64,000 nt of DNA from CAYMAZ01 sp964526285 (GTDB lineage: Bacteria; Bacteroidota; Bacteroidia; Bacteroidales; DTU049), in contig CAZGIW010000003.1 of NCBI GenBank assembly GCA_964526285.1, forward strand, positions 34,436-98,435, written 5' to 3'. Under the pieces are notes generated by a model that worked only from the letters and a program-made list of their open reading frames with translations, did no database searches and was not told the DNA's origin. The position numbers and the translations under genes were made by a program. Of the stretch, positions 62,759 to 64,000 are shown in pieces; within the stretch, counting starts at the first letter, position 1; the number at the start of each line of letters is the position of its first letter.

Positions 62759-63064
62759 TGATAAAAACGATGCTCTGAATGCCACACTGAGGTGGTTGAG
62801 CGAAGCCGAAACCCCGAAGTGCAATTCTACAAGCTCAGTCACCGGCGGAATCAACTCCACCAGTAACCAGCAACCTCCCGCAAGCGGGATAAAATCCACC
62901 AGTAACCAGCAACACATAACATGTATCCTACGGAATTCGCCGAAGGTGAATGAAGGAGGACAGAACAAATAAACAGGAAACAAAAAACCTACATCTTCAC
63001 AACCTTCAAAACCTTGCGCTGGGTGGGTGTTTGCATAATGGTATAATTAATGTAGAATTTTTTT
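62759..63064. repeat. Intergenic repeats and hairpins
   Basis: There is no gene in this 306-bp gap. TCCACCAGTAACCAGCAAC occurs twice in direct orientation (62856-62874 and 62895-62913, period 39). Between them is the hairpin CCCGC-AA-GCGGG (62877-62888). TTCGCC-GAA-GGTGAA (62936-62950) is a second short hairpin. GGTTGAGCGAAGCCGAAAC near 62792-62811 resembles a word I know from repeats in other Bacteroidota genomes. The higher GC content also sets this gap apart from its surroundings. Confidence 0.6.
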
Positions 63065-63718
63065 TTAAGGTTTAATATATACTGGTGATGAGATTAGCTC
63101 AAAATTTCTGTCATCAAGCAACTCAATATCAATTTTTAACTGAAATATTGTTGCTGAATCTGGCGGCTCTGTTAATCTTAAATCCAATCTATGTGCTCTT
63201 GAAGGTTTTTCTTCAGTTAAAAACAAAGAAATATTATCATACTGATTTATGGGATAAATGTTTTTAACGTATAAAGAATCTATATAATAATTTATTCCAG
63301 TTTCTCCAGTTGGAGAAAAATTGGCATCTTCAGGTAATCCTTTGTTGTAAATATGTAAAACATAGTATTTTACACTTAAAATATTATTTAAACTTTCGTT
63401 TGCATTATGTCCAGAATTGTAATAATTTAGGGTCGTAACATTGATAATCTTAAAATAATCAATTGACTTAACAGTATTTTGATGTATTCTACAATAATTC
63501 TCATTTAAAAACACTTCAGATAATAGTGGGTTAATGATAATTTGAAAATCAAAAAAAGATAAAATTGTGTCTTCTTCCGATGCATTATGTTTTAATTCAA
63601 AACCTTTGATATTAAAATATCCAGCATCTGATGGACAAACGTCCAACTGTCTGCATTTGTTAAACAAAAATACAACAATTAGAATAAAAAATATTGTATA
63701 AATTAATTTAAGTCTCAT
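63065..63718 (-). CDS. Hypothetical exported protein or lipoprotein (217 aa)
   Basis: I do not recognise the family. The N-terminus is a signal peptide (LIYTIFFILIVVFLFNKC) ending at a Cys (residue 22) that could be lipidated, though the lipobox LFNKC is poor. The mature part is beta-rich and Asn/Tyr-rich with no Trp, and only three cysteines occur (22, 28 and one near 75). Its start overlaps the end of the barrel-like frame upstream by 11 bp, so the two were probably coupled. The AT content is higher than in the genes to the left. Confidence 0.7.
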   Translation of the reverse strand: MRLKLIYTIFFILIVVFLFNKCRQLDVCPSDAGYFNIKGFELKHNASEEDTILSFFDFQIIINPLLSEVFLNENYCRIHQNTVKSIDYFKIINVTTLNYYNSGHNANESLNNILSVKYYVLHIYNKGLPEDANFSPTGETGINYYIDSLYVKNIYPINQYDNISLFLTEEKPSRAHRLDLRLTEPPDSATIFQLKIDIELLDDRNFELISSPVYIKP

Positions 63719-63914
63719 TTTTTTTATTTTTTATTTTATATGTTAAACCGAATGACAAACCAAGTGTAAATTTATACGATGATACTACTGGGCTGTCATT
63801 TAAAAAATCAAAGTTTGTTAATATATGTGGAAGTATCATAAAATCATATTTGTTGTTTTCTAATGTATAATGTATGCTTGTGCCTAGCATTAAGTAAAAC
63901 TGACTTCTAAACAT
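63708..63914 (-). pseudogene. C-terminal fragment of an outer-membrane beta-barrel protein
   Basis: Residues such as FYLMLGTSIHYTLENNKYDFMI and the closing SSYKFTLGLSFGLTYKIKN have the alternating pattern and final strand of a Bacteroidota outer-membrane barrel. From the ATG at 63914 only 68 residues are left. The same frame stays open upstream to a TAG at 63984-63986, only 15 bases from the window end, so the gene is either truncated, frameshifted (a run of six A at 63967-63972 is a candidate site), or really this short. The sequence beyond the edge is needed to decide. Confidence 0.4.
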
Positions 63915-64000
63915 AGATTTGATATTAAAAATATCAAATTTCTGGAGTTTGGCTAATTTCGAGCATAAAAAATGGCGGAAATACTAGGGTTTGAATAGTT

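Overview
The window comes from a Bacteroidota genome that is AT-rich. This rests on features visible in the sequence. Secreted proteins carry type IX secretion (T9SS) C-terminal sorting domains, and one giant PKD protein ends in a gliding-associated type B signal. FISUMP, DUF2807 and CarboxypepD-regulatory/TonB receptor architectures are present. Many genes have an upstream -7 element of the Bacteroidota form TAnnTTTG. Neither the species nor the order can be fixed from this sequence; an environmental gliding or T9SS-positive lineage is the best guess.

Layout. 0-5.1 kb is housekeeping: a truncated SpoU rRNA methylase, rplU-rpmA, tRNA-Ser(GGA), an ExbB/ExbD-type proton-channel operon and a tandem universal stress protein. 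5.2-15.6 kb is mostly on the minus strand: P5C dehydrogenase (pruA); a five-gene acylation/glycan cassette (ACP, KASIII, SDR, GT2, GNAT); a TMTC-like GT-C membrane protein with TPRs; two adjacent genes of unknown function; and an Sfp-type phosphopantetheinyl transferase that could activate the cassette's ACP. 15.6-22.5 kb holds a T9SS cargo, alaS, mazG, a PagL-like lipid A deacylase, a DUF2807 lipoprotein and a Bcp peroxiredoxin.

22.5-25.2 kb is the most unusual stretch. An AAA_14/DUF4143 ATPase gene is flanked on both sides by same-orientation repeats with an exact 33-bp period. Next to it lies about 1.1 kb of non-coding DNA made of long imperfect tandem repeats and nested foldback modules. 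One foldback recurs 24 kb away, upstream of rplU, with compensatory base-pair changes.

25.2-33.8 kb is metabolic: a secreted pullulanase-type GH13, an iron-dependent alcohol dehydrogenase, hemW, and the sulfate-activation genes cysC-cysD-cysN. 33.9-56.3 kb is dominated by secreted proteins: a 2665-residue protein with about 30 PKD repeats; a membrane AraC-type regulator with a CBM9-like extracytoplasmic sensor, followed after 8 bp by a secreted beta-helix protein; three tandem genes sharing a nearly identical long signal-peptide leader (one DUF1566, one T9SS cargo, one tail-fibre/S74 protein); an FN3 T9SS protein; two DUF3592-like membrane proteins; an M43-type metalloprotease; and a FISUMP protein. 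56.3-64 kb carries thiL, a radical SAM/SPASM protein with an AI-2E-family permease, a TonB-dependent receptor with a DUF2271-like lipoprotein, and at the edge a lipoprotein preceded by an apparently truncated outer-membrane barrel gene.

How the genes may work together. The cassette at 7-10.6 kb plus the PPTase at 14.9 kb could make and transfer an unusual acyl group onto a surface glycan. The AraC-CBM9 regulator probably senses a carbohydrate and controls the neighbouring beta-helix protein. The many T9SS cargos imply that the export machinery is encoded elsewhere in the genome.
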